A stretch of 50,726 nucleotides of DNA from Streptomyces sp. TRM64462 (GTDB lineage: Bacteria > Actinomycetota > Actinomycetes > Streptomycetales > Streptomycetaceae): the NCBI RefSeq assembly GCF_013362995.1, contig NZ_JABWDV010000109.1, forward strand, positions 1 to 50,726, in the 5' to 3' direction. A program made the translations under genes and the position numbers. Positions 17,701-29,157 of this stretch are shown here, piece after piece. The notes under the pieces are model-generated. The model ran no database searches. It saw only the letters and a program-made list of their open reading frames with translations, and was not told the origin of the DNA. The first letter of the stretch is position 1; every line of letters starts with the position of its first letter.

Positions 17701-20700
17701 CCGGGCGATGCCGGTGAGCGCCGCGTGCAGCGCGGGCTCCAGGTGGAACTCGACGCCGCCGCCGCTGTGCGTGGCGACCGGCGGCCGCGCGTAGTCGCGG
17801 GGCAGCGGCAGCTCGTCGGGCAGCCCGGCCAGGGCGCGGGTCCAGTGGTCGAGCTGGCCCGACAGCAGCGAGCCCGGGTCGTCGGCGGAGCCGAGCAGCT
17901 CCCGCTGCCACACCGCGTAGTCCGCGTACTGTACGGGCAGCGGGCCCCAGGACGGCTCCCTGCCGCCGGCGGCGCGGGCCCGGTAGGCGGCGGTCAGATC
18001 GCGCAGCAGCGGGCCGATGGACCAGCCGTCGAAGGCGATGTGGTGGAAGACGAGGAGCAGGACGTACGTCCCCGGGTCCTCCGCTGTCGTGAACAGGCGG
18101 GCGCGCAGCGGGGGTTCGGCGGTGAGGTCGAAGCCGCGCTCCGCCTCGTCCGCCAGGGCCTGCGGCAGCGCGTCCCGCGCGACCTGACGAGCGGTCAGTA
18201 CGGGGTCGCCGGCCGGGGCGGTCAGGACGTGCTGGAGGGGCAGTTCGTCGGGCGCCGGGAACACGGACCTGAGCACCTCGTGGCGGGCCGCCAGGTCGTT
18301 CAGGGCGGCCTGGAGCGCCTGGACGTCGAGGGTGCCGGTGAGGCGGAGCGCGAACGGCACGTTGTAGGTGCCGCGGTTGCCGTTGCCCTGCTCCAGGCGG
18401 TTGGCGAACCACAGCCGCTGCTGCGCGTACGACAGCGGCGCCACGTCGCCCGCCCGGTCGCCCACCCGGTCGCCCGCACGGTCACGCGGCGCGAGGCGCG
18501 GCGCGGAGCGCGCCCCCGCGGCGCCGGACGCGCCCGCCGCCGCCTCCGCGACCCGTTCCGCGAGCCCCGCGACCGTGCGGGCCTCGAACAGCGCCCGGAT
18601 CGGCAGGTCGACGCCGAGCAGGGCGCGGGCCCGGCTCACCACGCGGGTGGCGAGCAGCGAGTGCCCGCCCGCAGCGAAGAAGTCCTCGTCGGTGCCGACG
18701 CGGTCGACGCCGAGTATCTCCGCGAACAGCCCGGCGAGTATCTCCTCCACGGGTGTCCGCGGCGCCCGCCCGCCGCCGGCGGCGCCGCGTCCCGCGCTCT
18801 CGGGCACGGGCAGCGCCTTGCGGTCCACCTTGCCCTGGGTGGTCAGCGGCAGCGCGTCGAGCACGAGGAACGCGGACGGCACCATGTGCTGCGGCAGCAC
18901 GTCCGCGACCTCGTCGCGCACCGCGTCCACCAGCGCGGAGCCGGCGCCCGCGGAACCGTTGGCCGCGGAACCGTTGGCCGCGGAGCCGGTGCCCGCGGAA
19001 CCGGTGCCCGCGGAACCGGTGCCCGCGGCGTCGCCCGGGCCCTCCGGGACCAGGTAGGCCACCAGGCGCTTGTCGCCCGGGCCCGGTTCGTGGACGGTGA
19101 CGACCGCCGCGGCGACCCCGGGGTGCGCGGCCAGGGCGGCCTCGATCTCCCCGAGTTCGACGCGGTAGCCGCGGAGCTGGATCTGGTCGTCGCTGCGCCC
19201 CGCGTAGTCGAGCTGCCCGTCGGGCAGCCACCGCACGACGTCACCGGTGCGGTACATCCGGCTGCCGGGGGCGCCGTACGGGTCGGCGACGAACCGGGCG
19301 GCGGTGAGGCCCGGGCGGCCGAGGTAGCCGCGGGCGAGGCCCCCGGCGACGTACAGCTCGCCGAGGACGCCGACGGGCGCGGGCCGCAGGTCGCGGTCGA
19401 GCACGTACACGCGGTGGGCTGCCGTGGGGCGGCCGATCGGCGGACGTTCGCCCGTGCGCAGCGGCCCGCCGACGGTGGAGGCGACGACGGCCTCGGTCGG
19501 GCCGTAGCCGTTGAACATCCGTACGCGCGGCGACCAGCGGGCCACGACCTCCGGCGGGCAGGCCTCGCCCGCGACGGCCAGGGTCAGCCCGGCCGGCAGG
19601 GCCGCCCCCTCGGGCAGGGCGCCCGCGACGACCGGCGGCAGCCCGGCGAGCGTGACGCCGCAGTCGTTGATGAGGTCCACGAGCGGCTGCCCGGGGTCGC
19701 GGCACTCGTCGTCCGCGATGACGAGGGCGCCGCCGTTGAAGAGGGCGAGGCCGAGTTCCCACGCGGAGGCGTCGAAGCTGAACGACGCGAACTGCAGGAC
19801 CCGCGTCTCCTCGCTGAGCCCGAACCGCTCGGTGAGCGCCGCGACCATCGCGGCGAACCCGGCGTGGTCCACGACCACGCCCTTGGGCCGGCCGGTCGAG
19901 CCGGAGGTGTAGATGGTGTACGCGGCGTTGTCCGGGCGCAGGGGCGCGGTGCGGTCGGCGTCGGTGAGGTCGCCGGCCGGGAGGTCCGCCAGCGCGGCGG
20001 CGGTGGCGTCCCCGTCGAGCACGATCAGGTCGGTGCCGTCCCTGTCACCCCTGTCGTCCGTGCCGTCGGTACCGCCCGTGCCGTCCGTGTCGCCGGACGG
20101 CAGGTCCAGGGCCAGTTCGGCGACCGTGACCAGGGCGGCGGGGGCGGCGTCGGCCAGCATGTAGGCGATCCGGTCGGCCGGGTAGGCCGCGTCGATCGGC
20201 AGGTAGGCGGCGCCCGCCTTCAGCACGGCGAGGGCGCCGACGACCATGTCGGGGGTGCGCGGCAGGGCGAGCGCGACGAGCTGCTCGGGGCCGACGCCCC
20301 GGGCGGCGAGGAGCCGGGCGAGGCGGTTGGCGCGGGCGTTGATCTCCTCATACGGGATCTCCTCACCGTCGTACAGGACGGCGGGCGCCCCGGGTGTGCG
20401 GGCGGCCCACTGCTCGAACAGGGCGGTGGCCGTGGTGCGCGGCGCGGCGGTGATCCGGCCCGCCCAGTCGCCCAGGAGGGTGCGCCGCTCGTCGGCGGTG
20501 AGCACGTCGAGGCGGCCGACCGGTTCGTCGGGCCGTTCGACGGCGGTGCGCAGGAGCCGTACGAACCGGGCGGTGATCTCCTCGGCGCGGTCCCGGCCGA
20601 CGGCGTCCGGCGCGTACTGGACCTGGAGGCGCAGCCGGTCGCCGGGGTAGACGGACAGCGCGAACGGGTACTCGGCGACGACCTTGGCGTGGCTGCCGTG

Positions 20701-23700
20701 GAAGGTGAACCCGGGTACGAGGCCGCTGAGGGCGCCGACGTCGGCCATCGGGTAGTTGTTGTAGGTGACGACGGTGTCGAAGAGGTCTCCGGCGCCGGTG
20801 ATCCGCTGCACCTCGGCGAGGCCAAGGTGCTGGTGCTCGGCCATCGCGAACTGCTGCTCCTGGAGGCCGGAGAGGATGTCCGGGAGCGTGCGCGCCGGGT
20901 CGAGCACGACGCGTACGGGCAGGGTGTTGAGGAACGAGCCGACCATCGACTCGATGCCCGGGAGGTCGGCCGGCCGCCCGGAGTTGACGGCACCGAACAC
21001 CACGTCGCGGCGGCCGGTGAGCCGGCCGAGCAGGACCGCCCAGGCGCCCTGGACGACGGTGTTGAGGGTGAGGCCGCGCTCCCGCGCCCAGGCGGTGAGC
21101 CGGGCCGTCAGGTCCTCGTCGACGTCCGTGAGGAGTTCGCCGGGGACGGTGCGGCCCGTGTCGCGGGCGGGCGCGGCGGACTGGACGAGCCGCGTGGGCT
21201 CGTCGACGCCGTCGAGCACGGTCTTCCACGCCGCCCGCGCGTCGCTCTCGTCACGCCCGGCCAGCCAGGCCGCGTACGTCCGGTACGGGGCGGCCTCGGG
21301 CAGCGCCGCAGCGGCGGCGGTGTCGTCGGCGCCGTCCGCGTACCGCGCGTACAGCGTGAACAGCTCCTGCGCGAACACGGCCATGGACCAGCCGTCGACG
21401 AGTGCGTGGTGCACGGACCACAGCAGCCGGTGGCTGCGCTCCCCCGTGCGGACGACCGTGAACCGGACGAGCGGGGCGCGCCGCACGTCGAAGCGGTGCG
21501 TGAGTTCGGCGTCCGTGATCCGGTCCAGTTCGGCGGCGCGCTCCTCGTCGGGCAGGCCGGTGAGGTCGAGTTCGCGCCAGCCGACGGCCGCCGTCTCCGG
21601 GACGGCCTGCACCCGGTCGCCGCCGCTGGGGCGGTCGGGGAAGCAGGCGCGCAGGTTGGGGTGGCGGCGCAGCAGCGCGTCGGCGGCGGCGCGCAGCGCG
21701 GCCGGGTCGAGGGGGCCTTCGGTGTCCACGCCGATCTGCAGCGTGTACGGGTCGACGTCGTCCGTGTCGTACTCGGCCGAGAACAGCAGGCCCTGCTGGA
21801 GCGGTGACGCGGGCAGGACGTCCGCGAGCGGGCCGATGGCGCGCTCGAACTCCTCGATCTCCTGCTGGCCGAGCCGGACCAGCGGGAAGTCGGAGGGGGT
21901 GCGGCCGTGGGCGGCGCCGGTGCGGGCGTGCGCGGTGAGGGCCTCCAGGGCGCGGAACCAGCCGTCGGCGAGTTCCTCGGCGTCCGCTGCGGTGAGCAGC
22001 TCGCCCGCGTACGCCCATTCGGCGACGAGGACGGGGCCTTCGGCGCGTTCCTCGGCGACGGACGACAGCTCCACGACGTGGCGCAGGGGTGTGTCGGGGT
22101 GTGCGCCGAGGCCGACGACGGCGTCGGAGCCGTCGAGTGACCAGTCGCCGGGGGTGCCGGTGCTCGGGGCGCCGAAGCGGCCGAGGTAGTTGAAGCCGAT
22201 CTGCGGGACGGGGAAGCGGGCGAGTACGCCCTGGGTCTGCGGGTTGAGGTGGCGCAGGAGGCCGAACCCGATGCCGTGGTCGGGGAGTTCGCGCAGCCGC
22301 TCCTTGACCCGCTTGAGCGCGGCACCGACGTCGGCGCGGGCGTCGCCGCGGGTGTCCGCCCCGGTTTCGAGGCGTACGGGGAAGCTGCTGGTGAACCAGC
22401 CGACGGTGCGGGACAGGTCCTGCTCGTCGGTGAACTCCTCGCGGCCGTGGCCCTCGATCTCCACGAGCAGCCCGGCGTCCGGTGCGCCGCGGCGGCGCCG
22501 CCAGTCGGCGACGGCCAGGGCGAGGCCGGTGAGCAGGACGTCGTTGATGTCGGCGTGCAGCGCGGCGGGGGCGCCGGTGAGCAGCGCGGACGTCGCGGCC
22601 GCGGGCAGTTCGACGCGGAGGCGGCGCGCGGTGGTGTGCGTGTCGCGTGCCGGGTCGAGCGGGCGGGCGCCGAGCGCCGGGTCGTTGCCGGTCAGCTGGG
22701 AGCGCCACAGGGGCAGTTCGCCGACGCGGCGGTTGCTGCGGGCGTGCTCGGACAGCTCCCGGGACCAGCGCCGCAGCGAGGTCGGTACGGTGTCGAGGCC
22801 GGGGGCGCGGCCGGCGGCGGCCGCCTCGTACGCGGCCTTGAGGTCGGGTACGAGGATCCGCCACGACACGCCGTCGACGGCCAGGTGGTGGGCGACCAGG
22901 ACGAGCCGGCCGGGCAGCCCGGGCCCCGGGTCGAGGTGCACGGCCCGCAGCACGGTGCCGCCCTCGGGGTCGAGGAGGGCGCGCGCGGCGTCCGTGTGGG
23001 CGGTGAGCTGCTCGGCGAGCGGGGTGCCGGCGGCCGCCGGGGCGTGGACGAGCAGGGCGTCGGCGCGCACCTCGCCCGCCGGGCGGACCTCCAGCGTCCA
23101 CAGGCCCGGTACGGGCACGGTGAGGCGGAGGCGCAGGGCGTCGTGCCGGTCCAGGACGGCCTGGAGCGCGGCGGTGAGCAGCTCGGGCGTGGCGCCGGCG
23201 GGGACCTGGACGGCGACGTACTGGCTGTACTCGCGGGCGGGGCCGCCGAGGCCCGGTGCGTCCGGGACCGCGTCGAGGGGCGTCTCCGGGGCCTCCAAGG
23301 TCTCCCGGAGCTGGTGCGCGACGGGCAGCAGCTCGGTCTCGCCGGTGCCGTCGTCCGCGGCGGCCGCCGCGCGGGCGGCGGCGCGCGGCGGGGGCACGGC
23401 GGCGGCGATGGCGGCCGGGGTGCGGTGGTCGAACACGTCGCGGGCGCTGAGCGTGAGCCCGGCGCGGCGTGCGCGGGCGACGACCTGGATGGCGCTGATG
23501 CTGTCGCCGCCGAGCGCGAAGAAGTTGTCGTCCGGGCCGACGGCGGCCTGGCCCAGCACCTCGGCCATGGCGGCCGTGAGGATCTCCTCGGCCTGGCCGT
23601 TCGGCGCGGTCTGCTCGCGCTCCGGGGCGTGGAAGTCGGGCGCGGGCAGCGCCTTGCGGTCCACCTTGCCGTGCGGTGTGAGCGGCAGCGCGTCGAGCGC

Positions 23701-26529
23701 CACGAACCGGGCGGGCACCATGTACGCGGGCAGCCGCTCGGCCAGCAGGTCCCGCAGGTCCATGTCCGGCGACCCGACGACGTACGCGGTGAGGCTCTTG
23801 CGCCCGGCCGGGTCGGTGTGGACGGTGACGGCGGCGTCCTGGACGGGCCCGAGGGCGCGCAGCGCTGCCTCGATCTCGCCGAGCTCGATGCGGTGGCCGC
23901 GCACCTTGACCTGGTGGTCGCGGCGCTCCAGGAACTCGAACCGCCCGTCGGGGTGCAGGACGACGCGGTCGCCGGTGCGGTACATGCGGGTGCCGGGCGG
24001 CCCGTACGGGTCGGCCACGAACACGGAGGCGGTGCGCACCGGGTCGCCCAGGTAGCCGCGGCCGACGCCCGCCCCGGCGACGTACAGCTCACCGGGCGTG
24101 CCGAGCGGTACGGGGCGCAGCTCGTCGTCCAGGACGACGAGGCGGGTGTTCCGCACCGTACGGCCGATGGGGGCCGACGCGCGGCCGGCGGGGACGTCGC
24201 CGGGGCCGAGGACGGCGTGCGTGACGTCGTCGGAGCATTCGGTCGGCCCGTACGCGTTGACGAGCGGGATCGCGGGGAAGCGGGCGGCCCAGCGGTCGCA
24301 CAGGTCGGCGGGCAGGGCCTCGCCGGTGACCATGAGCCAGCGGAGGGAGGGCAGGCGGGGCGTGACGCCGGTCTCGTCCCAGGCGTCGAGGGCGGCGCGC
24401 AGCAGGGACGGGACGACCTCCAGGACGGTGACGCCCTCCTCGGCGGTGAGCGGGAACAGCCGCTCGGGGTCGGCCGCGGTGGCCCGGTCGACGACGCGGA
24501 CGCGGCCGCCGACGAGGAGCGGGGCCAGCATCTGCCAGACGGAGATGTCGAAGGAGACGGGCGCGTTCTGGACGAGCGTGTCGGCTTCGGTGAGGTCCAG
24601 GTCCTCGATCTTGGCGAGGAGGTGGTTGGCCATGCCGGCGCGGTGCACCATGGCGCCCTTGGGCCGGCCGGTGGAGCCGGACGTGAAGATCGTGTAGGCG
24701 AGGTCGATGTCGCCGCCGCGGGGCTCCGCGAGGGCGTCGCGCGGGTCCTCGGCGGTGTCGAGCCCGACGATCCGGGCGCCGGTGCGGGCGCGTTCGGCGA
24801 CGCGGGCGGCGAGGTCGCGGTGCGCGTCGTCGGTGACGAGGGCGGTGGCGCCGCTGTCGTGCAGCAGGTCCGCGAGCCGGGCCTCGGGCGCGTACGGGTC
24901 GAGCGGGACGTACGAGCCTCCGGCGCCGAGCGCGGCGAGTACGGCCGTGATGAACCCGGCGCCCGGGGTGGCGAGGACGGCGGTGGTGCCGGTGCCGAGG
25001 CGCCGCGACAGGGCGCTGGCCCGGCCGGCGAGTGCCCGGTAGGTGAGTTCGCCGTCGTGGTCGACGACGGCGACGCCCTCCGGGTATGTGTCGGCGGCGC
25101 GGCGGACGCGGACGACGACGCCTTCGAACGGCGTGGTGTCGACGGGCCCGGCGCCGGCGGCGAGCAGGGCGCGCACGGTGTCCGCGTCGAGGGTGCTGAT
25201 CCGTCCGAGCGGGGTGTCGGAGCCGGCGGAGACGAACGCTTCGAGGAACCGGCCGAGTTCGGCGGCGTGCTCGGTGATCTCGTCCTGGCCGTAGAGCCCG
25301 GTGTTGCCGCTGAGGTGCACGGTGGAGCCGCCGTCGGCGGAGTCGACGACGGTCAGTTCGAGGTCGTCGATGAGTCCGGTGGACAGGTTGTTGACGGTGA
25401 CGTCGCAGGGCCCGATGGCCATGCTGGTCTGCTGCGGCAGGATGTTGACGAGCGGCCCGAACGGGCGCCGGTCGTCGCTGTGCAGGCCCATGGCGCGGCG
25501 GATGCGGCTGACGCGGTGCCGCTGGTGCTTGAGGACGCGCGTGAACTCGCGGGACGCCTGCCGCAGCAGCTCGCCGCGCGTGGTCCACGGGTCGATGCGC
25601 AGGGCGAGCGGCAGCGTGTTGGCGACCATGCCGGGGACGGCGCGCATGAGGGCGCCGACGCGGGTGGTGACGGGGACCGTGAGCAGCACGTCGCGCTGCC
25701 CGGTGCGGCGCTGCGTGTAGGCGGCGACGGCGGCCATGACGACGGTCGGCCAGGTCACGGAGGACTGCTGGGCCAGTTCGCGCAGGGCGCGGGTGGTGGC
25801 GGGCGGCAGCGTGAACGCGTCGCGGACGAAGCCGGGCCGGGGCTCGGACTCGCCGTCGGAGAGGCTGACCAGCTCGGGCGTGGCGGGGAACCGGGCGTCC
25901 CAGTAGGCGGCGTCGCGCTCGGCCTGGGGGGACTCGGTGTACGCCCGCTCGGCGTCGATGAGCGCGCTGAGCGGCGGCAGAACACCCGCGTCGAGGCCGT
26001 CGCCGTCCTCGCCGGTGAGCAGCGCGCCGTAGATCTCACTCAGCCGCCGCCAGAACACGACCTGGCTGTAGCCGTCGCACAGGAAGTGGTGGATGCACAT
26101 GTAGAACAGCGCGCGGCCGTCACCGACGTGCAGGAGGGCGAGCCGGAACAGCGGGAAGTCGTCGAGCGTGAAGGGAGTGTCGAGGTCGCGCCCCATCCAG
26201 TCGCGCGCAGCGGCGAGAGGATCGGCCGCGTCACGGCAGTCAAGCTCGCGGTAGGGCAGCTCGGCCAGCGTTTCGACGCGCTGACCGGGTCGCCCACCCT
26301 CGTCATCGAGGACGAACCGGGAGCGCATGCACTGCGCCTCCTCGGCGAGCCGGGAGGCGGCGCGGCGGAAGAGGGCGGGGTCGAGCGGGCCGCGGATGTC
26401 GAGGTAGCCGGCGGTGTTGTAGGCGAGGCCGGCGCCGGAGAGCTGCTCGTCGAACCAGATGTCGGCCTGCCCGGCGGTGAGCGGCAGTTCCTGCGTCGCG
26501 GCCTCGGTGCGGTCGGCGGTGTCGGTCAT
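14782..26529 (-). CDS. Three-module non-ribosomal peptide synthetase, C-A-T-E-C-A-T-C-A*-T-TE
   Basis: A 3915-aa protein. C1 (~15-450, HHFLCDG) resembles initiation C domains that take an acyl chain from a carrier protein. A1 (~470-960, [11 protein letters not shown]) has pocket residues D,I,W,E,M,T,A,D,D; the acids suggest a basic residue such as Dap (inference). T1 Ser ~1010. E domain (~1060-1500, [10 protein letters not shown]) makes residue 1 D-configured. C2 (~1560-1990, HHALVDG, DCL-like). A2 (~2040-2570) pocket D,A,W,G,A,A,G,V,A, not assigned. T2 Ser ~2624. C3 (~2695-3130, HHIAFDG, LCL-like). A3 is degenerate. T3 Ser ~3571. TE (GWSFGG, Ser ~3727). ATG 26529 overlaps the sbnA-like stop (ATGA). 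The expected product is an acyl tripeptide or less. Confidence 0.95.
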   Translation of the reverse strand: MTDTADRTEAATQELPLTAGQADIWFDEQLSGAGLAYNTAGYLDIRGPLDPALFRRAASRLAEEAQCMRSRFVLDDEGGRPGQRVETLAELPYRELDCRDAADPLAAARDWMGRDLDTPFTLDDFPLFRLALLHVGDGRALFYMCIHHFLCDGYSQVVFWRRLSEIYGALLTGEDGDGLDAGVLPPLSALIDAERAYTESPQAERDAAYWDARFPATPELVSLSDGESEPRPGFVRDAFTLPPATTRALRELAQQSSVTWPTVVMAAVAAYTQRRTGQRDVLLTVPVTTRVGALMRAVPGMVANTLPLALRIDPWTTRGELLRQASREFTRVLKHQRHRVSRIRRAMGLHSDDRRPFGPLVNILPQQTSMAIGPCDVTVNNLSTGLIDDLELTVVDSADGGSTVHLSGNTGLYGQDEITEHAAELGRFLEAFVSAGSDTPLGRISTLDADTVRALLAAGAGPVDTTPFEGVVVRVRRAADTYPEGVAVVDHDGELTYRALAGRASALSRRLGTGTTAVLATPGAGFITAVLAALGAGGSYVPLDPYAPEARLADLLHDSGATALVTDDAHRDLAARVAERARTGARIVGLDTAEDPRDALAEPRGGDIDLAYTIFTSGSTGRPKGAMVHRAGMANHLLAKIEDLDLTEADTLVQNAPVSFDISVWQMLAPLLVGGRVRVVDRATAADPERLFPLTAEEGVTVLEVVPSLLRAALDAWDETGVTPRLPSLRWLMVTGEALPADLCDRWAARFPAIPLVNAYGPTECSDDVTHAVLGPGDVPAGRASAPIGRTVRNTRLVVLDDELRPVPLGTPGELYVAGAGVGRGYLGDPVRTASVFVADPYGPPGTRMYRTGDRVVLHPDGRFEFLERRDHQVKVRGHRIELGEIEAALRALGPVQDAAVTVHTDPAGRKSLTAYVVGSPDMDLRDLLAERLPAYMVPARFVALDALPLTPHGKVDRKALPAPDFHAPEREQTAPNGQAEEILTAAMAEVLGQAAVGPDDNFFALGGDSISAIQVVARARRAGLTLSARDVFDHRTPAAIAAAVPPPRAAARAAAAADDGTGETELLPVAHQLRETLEAPETPLDAVPDAPGLGGPAREYSQYVAVQVPAGATPELLTAALQAVLDRHDALRLRLTVPVPGLWTLEVRPAGEVRADALLVHAPAAAGTPLAEQLTAHTDAARALLDPEGGTVLRAVHLDPGPGLPGRLVLVAHHLAVDGVSWRILVPDLKAAYEAAAAGRAPGLDTVPTSLRRWSRELSEHARSNRRVGELPLWRSQLTGNDPALGARPLDPARDTHTTARRLRVELPAAATSALLTGAPAALHADINDVLLTGLALAVADWRRRRGAPDAGLLVEIEGHGREEFTDEQDLSRTVGWFTSSFPVRLETGADTRGDARADVGAALKRVKERLRELPDHGIGFGLLRHLNPQTQGVLARFPVPQIGFNYLGRFGAPSTGTPGDWSLDGSDAVVGLGAHPDTPLRHVVELSSVAEERAEGPVLVAEWAYAGELLTAADAEELADGWFRALEALTAHARTGAAHGRTPSDFPLVRLGQQEIEEFERAIGPLADVLPASPLQQGLLFSAEYDTDDVDPYTLQIGVDTEGPLDPAALRAAADALLRRHPNLRACFPDRPSGGDRVQAVPETAAVGWRELDLTGLPDEERAAELDRITDAELTHRFDVRRAPLVRFTVVRTGERSHRLLWSVHHALVDGWSMAVFAQELFTLYARYADGADDTAAAAALPEAAPYRTYAAWLAGRDESDARAAWKTVLDGVDEPTRLVQSAAPARDTGRTVPGELLTDVDEDLTARLTAWARERGLTLNTVVQGAWAVLLGRLTGRRDVVFGAVNSGRPADLPGIESMVGSFLNTLPVRVVLDPARTLPDILSGLQEQQFAMAEHQHLGLAEVQRITGAGDLFDTVVTYNNYPMADVGALSGLVPGFTFHGSHAKVVAEYPFALSVYPGDRLRLQVQYAPDAVGRDRAEEITARFVRLLRTAVERPDEPVGRLDVLTADERRTLLGDWAGRITAAPRTTATALFEQWAARTPGAPAVLYDGEEIPYEEINARANRLARLLAARGVGPEQLVALALPRTPDMVVGALAVLKAGAAYLPIDAAYPADRIAYMLADAAPAALVTVAELALDLPSGDTDGTGGTDGTDDRGDRDGTDLIVLDGDATAAALADLPAGDLTDADRTAPLRPDNAAYTIYTSGSTGRPKGVVVDHAGFAAMVAALTERFGLSEETRVLQFASFSFDASAWELGLALFNGGALVIADDECRDPGQPLVDLINDCGVTLAGLPPVVAGALPEGAALPAGLTLAVAGEACPPEVVARWSPRVRMFNGYGPTEAVVASTVGGPLRTGERPPIGRPTAAHRVYVLDRDLRPAPVGVLGELYVAGGLARGYLGRPGLTAARFVADPYGAPGSRMYRTGDVVRWLPDGQLDYAGRSDDQIQLRGYRVELGEIEAALAAHPGVAAAVVTVHEPGPGDKRLVAYLVPEGPGDAAGTGSAGTGSAGTGSAANGSAANGSAGAGSALVDAVRDEVADVLPQHMVPSAFLVLDALPLTTQGKVDRKALPVPESAGRGAAGGGRAPRTPVEEILAGLFAEILGVDRVGTDEDFFAAGGHSLLATRVVSRARALLGVDLPIRALFEARTVAGLAERVAEAAAGASGAAGARSAPRLAPRDRAGDRVGDRAGDVAPLSYAQQRLWFANRLEQGNGNRGTYNVPFALRLTGTLDVQALQAALNDLAARHEVLRSVFPAPDELPLQHVLTAPAGDPVLTARQVARDALPQALADEAERGFDLTAEPPLRARLFTTAEDPGTYVLLLVFHHIAFDGWSIGPLLRDLTAAYRARAAGGREPSWGPLPVQYADYAVWQRELLGSADDPGSLLSGQLDHWTRALAGLPDELPLPRDYARPPVATHSGGGVEFHLEPALHAALTGIARDSGATLFMVLQAAFATLLTRLGSGTDIPLGSPIAGRTDEDLTDLIGTFINTLVLRTDTSGDPAFRDLVDRVRETNLAAYAHQELPFEQIVDALRPARSLARHPLFQVMLVLQNTDSGARPELPGLELSAEPVPQRMTKFDLRLQFDEPDGASGDSASSSSSSRAGRLRGVLEYATDLFNRSTAEGLVDRLLRVLRAVAADPGVRLSAIDLLDGKERQRVLTDWNPTEPETVTDTLPELFEAAVRRTPDAPALVAADTTLTYRDLDDRAERLARHLRAHGAAPERIVALALPRGPELAVALLAVLKSGAAYTLLDPALPAGRIEALAAQSRPAAVVTTPGAAAKMPPGTPRLVLGSPALDEEPQAPERPADAVAPRPGHQAAVVYAADADGRLLGTVVQHGALAGHVARAAAEAAEEAPAVPLPAPLSFTGLVAGLFAPLVSGRTVRIDAPGGRHLALVDGAHTVDPDDRVPAGAFAGGRPAGPTRAYVLDERLAPVPPGGIGELYLGGGLVARGYLGRPGQTAAHFVADPFGPAGARMFRTGERTRWTEDGTLAPAEPTELRPAEATESGAESGAAAGGAAGGAAGGAAEATAPRTRREEVLSRVVAEVLRRETFSVDDNFFDNGMDSIRSMQVVARARKAGVDISIADVFAHQTVAALAAEADRREAPVRQDPPRGSVIDEVFSQLGSPDSPDENDPFATVVTLKPTGSRPPLFCLHSGVGFALPYVGLARHVGDDYPIYGIQAPSITELAPLHATVEEMAAAYVKLIKQVRPQGPYHLLGWSFGGCLAYEIAVQLEEGGDEVGLVADLDSYPRTPEEEVGDDQTLLGWVVELVGEDKSAFAGRELTAADVVDVLRRGNSPMAGLGEDRVLAMLETMRNNGKLIGGYEPRTFGGRMQLFVASANLTDDEVAARTAVWAPHVAGGIDVHRVPCAHDYMMHPDALALIGTAVAAELQRLHLTAAMGAPTGAKA
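15935..16006. repeat. 12-bp tandem repeat in the A3-T3 linker of the NRPS
   Basis: About six 12-bp units (gccgcgccacca-type, then gattcggcaccg-type) in frame. They encode Gly/Ala-rich linker text ([22 protein letters not shown]) between the degenerate A3 domain and T3. The copy number may vary between strains. It sits just where the A3 C-terminal subdomain has been lost. Confidence 0.7.
18935..19024. repeat. 15-bp tandem repeat inside A2 of the NRPS
   Basis: Six 15-bp units (gcggaaccggtgccc and close variants) in frame, encoding repeated AGTGS / AANGS pentapeptides in the C-terminal subdomain of A2, between the [11 protein letters not shown] strand and the [10 protein letters not shown] motif. 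This is a flexible insertion at a variable loop. The copy number is probably unstable. Confidence 0.75.
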
Positions 26530-27548
26530 GGGGTTCCCCTGCTCAGTAGGCTCGGGGCGCCGGGGTGCTCCGGGGCGTGGCCGTGGGGGCCCGCGTCCAG
26601 GACGCCGGTGCCGTAGATCTCCTCGACCCACTGGTCGTTGTAGATGGTGTCCAGGTAGCGGTCGCCCAGGTCGGGCGCGATCGCCACCGCGGTGAGGCCG
26701 TCGCCGCCGCCGCGTTCGTCCAGCCAGTGGAGGGCGCCGCTGACGACGGTCCCGGTGGAGCCGCCGAACAGGAAGCCGCGGTCGGCGAGGCTGCGGCAGA
26801 CCCGCAGGGTGTCGGTCTCGGCGACGTGCACGACGTCGTCGACGTACGACTCGTCGAGGATCTGCGGGCGTACGCCGGTCCCGAGGCCCGGGATGGAGCG
26901 GGGGCCCGGCGGGGTGCCGAAGGTGACGGAGCCGACCGAGTCGATGGCGACGATCCGTACGGACGGCTTGGCCTGGCGGAGGTAGCGGGCGGTGCCCATG
27001 AGGGTGCCGGTGGTGCCGGCGCCGACGAACATCACGTCCAGCTCGGGGAAGCTCTTCAGGACCTCGGGCCCGGTGGTCTGGAAGTGGGCCAGCCAGTTGC
27101 CGGGGTTGAAGTACTGGTTGAGCCAGACGTGTCCCGCGCGGTCGGCGACGAGCCGCTGGACGTGCTGGATCCGTGCGCCGAGCAGCCCCTCCTGGGGATG
27201 CGGTTCGGTGATGACGTGGACCTCGGTGCCGAGGGCCTCCATGAGACGGCGGGCGCCGAGGGTGCAGCGGCTGTCGGTCACGCAGGTGAAGCGGTAGCCC
27301 TTGCTGCTGGCGAGCAGGCTGATGGCGACGCCCATGTTGCCGGACGAGCTCTCCACGAGCATGTCACCGGGGTGCAGTTCGCCGCTGCGCTCGGCCATGG
27401 CGATCATTTCGGCGGCGGCCTTGAGTTTGATGGACCCGGCGAAGTTGAAGCCCTCGCACTTGAGGTAGAGCGGACGACCGGAGATCCACTGGAGGTCGAC
27501 GTAGAGGTCGTCGACGTTGAACTCCTGGGGGGCGGATATGACAGGCAC
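26526..27548 (-). CDS. sbnA: SbnA-like PLP enzyme of 2,3-diaminopropionate synthesis
   Basis: A 340-aa cysteine-synthase-fold PLP enzyme. Motifs: [13 protein letters not shown] with the PLP Lys (~43), the substrate-binding loop SSSGNMGV (~69), and [15 protein letters not shown] for phosphate binding. In staphyloferrin B synthesis SbnA joins O-phosphoserine and glutamate to N-(1-amino-1-carboxyethyl)-glutamate, which SbnB then cleaves to L-Dap. The partner SbnB-like gene is 35 bp upstream. A GTG start at 27548 follows GGGAG by ~8 bp. Its stop overlaps the NRPS ATG. Supply of Dap to the NRPS is a strong inference from this pairing. The symbol is given by similarity. Confidence 0.92.
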   Translation of the reverse strand: MPVISAPQEFNVDDLYVDLQWISGRPLYLKCEGFNFAGSIKLKAAAEMIAMAERSGELHPGDMLVESSSGNMGVAISLLASSKGYRFTCVTDSRCTLGARRLMEALGTEVHVITEPHPQEGLLGARIQHVQRLVADRAGHVWLNQYFNPGNWLAHFQTTGPEVLKSFPELDVMFVGAGTTGTLMGTARYLRQAKPSVRIVAIDSVGSVTFGTPPGPRSIPGLGTGVRPQILDESYVDDVVHVAETDTLRVCRSLADRGFLFGGSTGTVVSGALHWLDERGGGDGLTAVAIAPDLGDRYLDTIYNDQWVEEIYGTGVLDAGPHGHAPEHPGAPSLLSRGTP

Positions 27549-27583
27549 AGGACGACTCCCACCCGCGGCCGCTACGCCGCAGC

Positions 27584-28672
27584 TCAGCTCTTCCCATAGC
27601 GGTCGAGTTCATCGAAGAAGCCGTCGGTGACGGCGAGTTCGCCGCTGCGGGCGATCGCGTCGTACACGAACCTGCCGACGGCGAGGTCGAGGACGCCGAG
27701 CCCGAACGGCGAGAACACCAGCGGCCGCCGCCCGGCTTCGGGCCGTACGGCCCCGGTCAGCACGTCACAGAGCGTGCCGCTGAGGAAGTCCCTGTTCCCG
27801 GTGAGCTGCTCGGCCAGATGCACGGAGGTGTCGGCCTTCAGACAGTGGTCGACATCGTCCACCACGTTCACGGCGGACAGCACGACTTCGGGGGCGAGGT
27901 CGCGCAGCGACACGTTGAGCACGAGCGGCGCGTGCGAGAACCAGGAGGGGTCGTGCAGATAGGGGGAGCCCGCGACGGTGGCGAGAACAACGAGATCACT
28001 GCTGCGGATGAGCCCCTCGGCCGTGTCGTGCACGACGACACGGCCGACGCCGCCGCCGCGCCCCCGCTCCAGATACCCCTGGAACTGCTGAGCATGCTCG
28101 GCCTTCAGGTCATGCACGCCGATCTCGTCGAACTCCCACCCGGCAGCGTCCAGATACGTATGGATGAACCGCCCGATGAGCCCGGCGCCGATGAACCCGA
28201 CCCGCCGGGGCCTCGACGCGTCGCCACGGGCGCGGCTGAGCGCGCCGGCGGCGAGCGCGGCAGAGGCGGCGGTCCGGGCAGCGCTGATGACGGACGACTC
28301 AAGACACGCGTACGGATAGCCGGTCGCGGGATCGTTCAGGATCAGTACGGCAGAGGCCCGAGGCAGCCCGGAGGCGACGTTGCCGGGGAAGCTGGAGATC
28401 CATTTGATGCCGTCCACGGCGCCGCGGCCGTCGGCGTCGCCGCCGAGCGAGGCGGGGAGGGCGATGATGCGCGCGTCCGGACGGTCGGGGAAGCGCAGGA
28501 AGTACGAGTCGGGGTTGACGGTCCCGCCGGCCCCGTGCAGCCGGTAGGCCGCCTCCACCAGGTCGATGACCTGCTTCTCCCGCCCGCGGAGCACGCCATT
28601 GACCTGCGCCCCCGGAATCACGGCGAACGTCGGCCGGGCCACCGGCCCCGGCCCCGACTGCGACACCGGCAT
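27584..28672 (-). CDS. sbnB: SbnB-like N-(1-amino-1-carboxyethyl)-glutamate dehydrogenase
   Basis: A 362-aa protein of the ornithine cyclodeaminase/mu-crystallin family. Motifs: GGTVNPDSYFLRFPD at the N-terminus, DGIKWISSFPGN, NDPATGYPYACLESSVISA, and the NAD-binding GFIGAGLIGRFIHTYL (~172). SbnB oxidatively cleaves the SbnA product to release L-2,3-diaminopropionate and 2-oxoglutarate. It is the first gene of the operon with the SbnA-like enzyme, NRPS and permease. The ATG at 28672 lies 10 bp after GGGAG; a GTG at 28681 is possible. Transcription starts from the SARP-type promoter 40 bp upstream. Confidence 0.9.
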   Translation of the reverse strand: MPVSQSGPGPVARPTFAVIPGAQVNGVLRGREKQVIDLVEAAYRLHGAGGTVNPDSYFLRFPDRPDARIIALPASLGGDADGRGAVDGIKWISSFPGNVASGLPRASAVLILNDPATGYPYACLESSVISAARTAASAALAAGALSRARGDASRPRRVGFIGAGLIGRFIHTYLDAAGWEFDEIGVHDLKAEHAQQFQGYLERGRGGGVGRVVVHDTAEGLIRSSDLVVLATVAGSPYLHDPSWFSHAPLVLNVSLRDLAPEVVLSAVNVVDDVDHCLKADTSVHLAEQLTGNRDFLSGTLCDVLTGAVRPEAGRRPLVFSPFGLGVLDLAVGRFVYDAIARSGELAVTDGFFDELDRYGKS

Positions 28673-28713
28673 GTGTTCCACGCTCCCTGACACGGCGAAT
28701 ACGGACACCGCAC

Positions 28714-28756
28714 ATGCTCGGAAACGCCACTGACGGCCGGCTGACACCCAACTGAC
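28714..28756 (-). promoter_or_regulatory. SARP-type promoter of the sbnB-sbnA-NRPS-permease operon
   Basis: Minus strand: GTCAGTT (28756-28750), GTCAGCC (28745-28739) and GTCAGTG (28734-28728) at exact 11-bp period, then 8 bases, then GAGCAT (28719-28714) as the -10. The layout is the same as at the mbtH and KAS III promoters. The predicted RNA start is near 28707, about 35 nt before the ATG at 28672. The likely activator is the SARP at 45952-46704. Confidence 0.8.
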
Positions 28757-28786
28757 CGAGACCCACGCACCCTGAATCCAGGCTCC

Positions 28787-28812
28787 GCTGAATTCAGCAG
28801 AACCTGTATAGT
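28787..28812 (+). promoter_or_regulatory. Palindromic operator and -10 of the arsR-CDF operon
   Basis: A perfect 12-bp palindrome GCTGAATTCAGC (28787-28798), with a near-palindrome CCTGAATCCAGG just upstream (28771-28782), is followed by TATAGT (28807-28812), a good -10. ArsR/SmtB repressors bind such short AT-centred palindromes near the promoter. The GTG at 28821 is 9 bp after the -10, so the mRNA may be leaderless. Confidence 0.55.
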
Positions 28813-28820
28813 CAGCTCCC

Positions 28821-29156
28821 GTGCTGACTCTCGCTTCCGACATCGAGGTGCTGGCGCGGTTCGGCCGCGCGCTCGCCGACCCGATCCGCTGCCGCCTGCT
28901 GCTCGCACTCCGCGAGGCCCCGGCGCACCCCTCCGACCTGGCCGACCGGCTCGGGATCTCCCGCACGCGGCTGTCGAACCATCTGGCGTGCCTGCGCGAC
29001 TGCGGCCTGGTGGTCGCGGTGCCGGTCGGCCGCCGCACCCGCTACGAGCTGGCCGACGCCCGGCTGGGGCACGCGCTGGACGACCTGCGCACCGCGATCG
29101 TGGCGGTGGAGGCCGACCGCACCTGCGCGGACGCCGAGGAGAAGGGCTGCTGCTGA
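28821..29156 (+). CDS. ArsR/SmtB-family metal-responsive repressor
   Basis: A 111-aa winged-helix protein: FGRALADPIRCRLLLALRE, then DLADRLGISRTRLSNHLACL as recognition helix, then GLVVAVPVGRRTRYEL as wing. The Cys residues in the recognition helix region (HLACLRDCG) and in the tail (TCADAEEKGCC) resemble Cd/Pb sensors of the CmtR type, so a soft metal ligand is likely. It lies one base before the CDF transporter gene in the same direction, a classic repressor/efflux pair. The GTG at 28821 is used; a palindromic operator lies just upstream. Confidence 0.88.
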   Translation: MLTLASDIEVLARFGRALADPIRCRLLLALREAPAHPSDLADRLGISRTRLSNHLACLRDCGLVVAVPVGRRTRYELADARLGHALDDLRTAIVAVEADRTCADAEEKGCC

Positions 29157-29157
29157 C

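Noticed and set aside
16867..21807. A 1646-codon open frame on the plus strand
   Set aside because: It is the antisense shadow of the NRPS; no domain is recognisable and its Gly/Arg/Val-rich text is typical of reversed high-GC coding DNA.
22249..26616. A 1455-codon open frame on the plus strand
   Set aside because: Antisense shadow of NRPS modules 1 and 2, with no recognisable motif.
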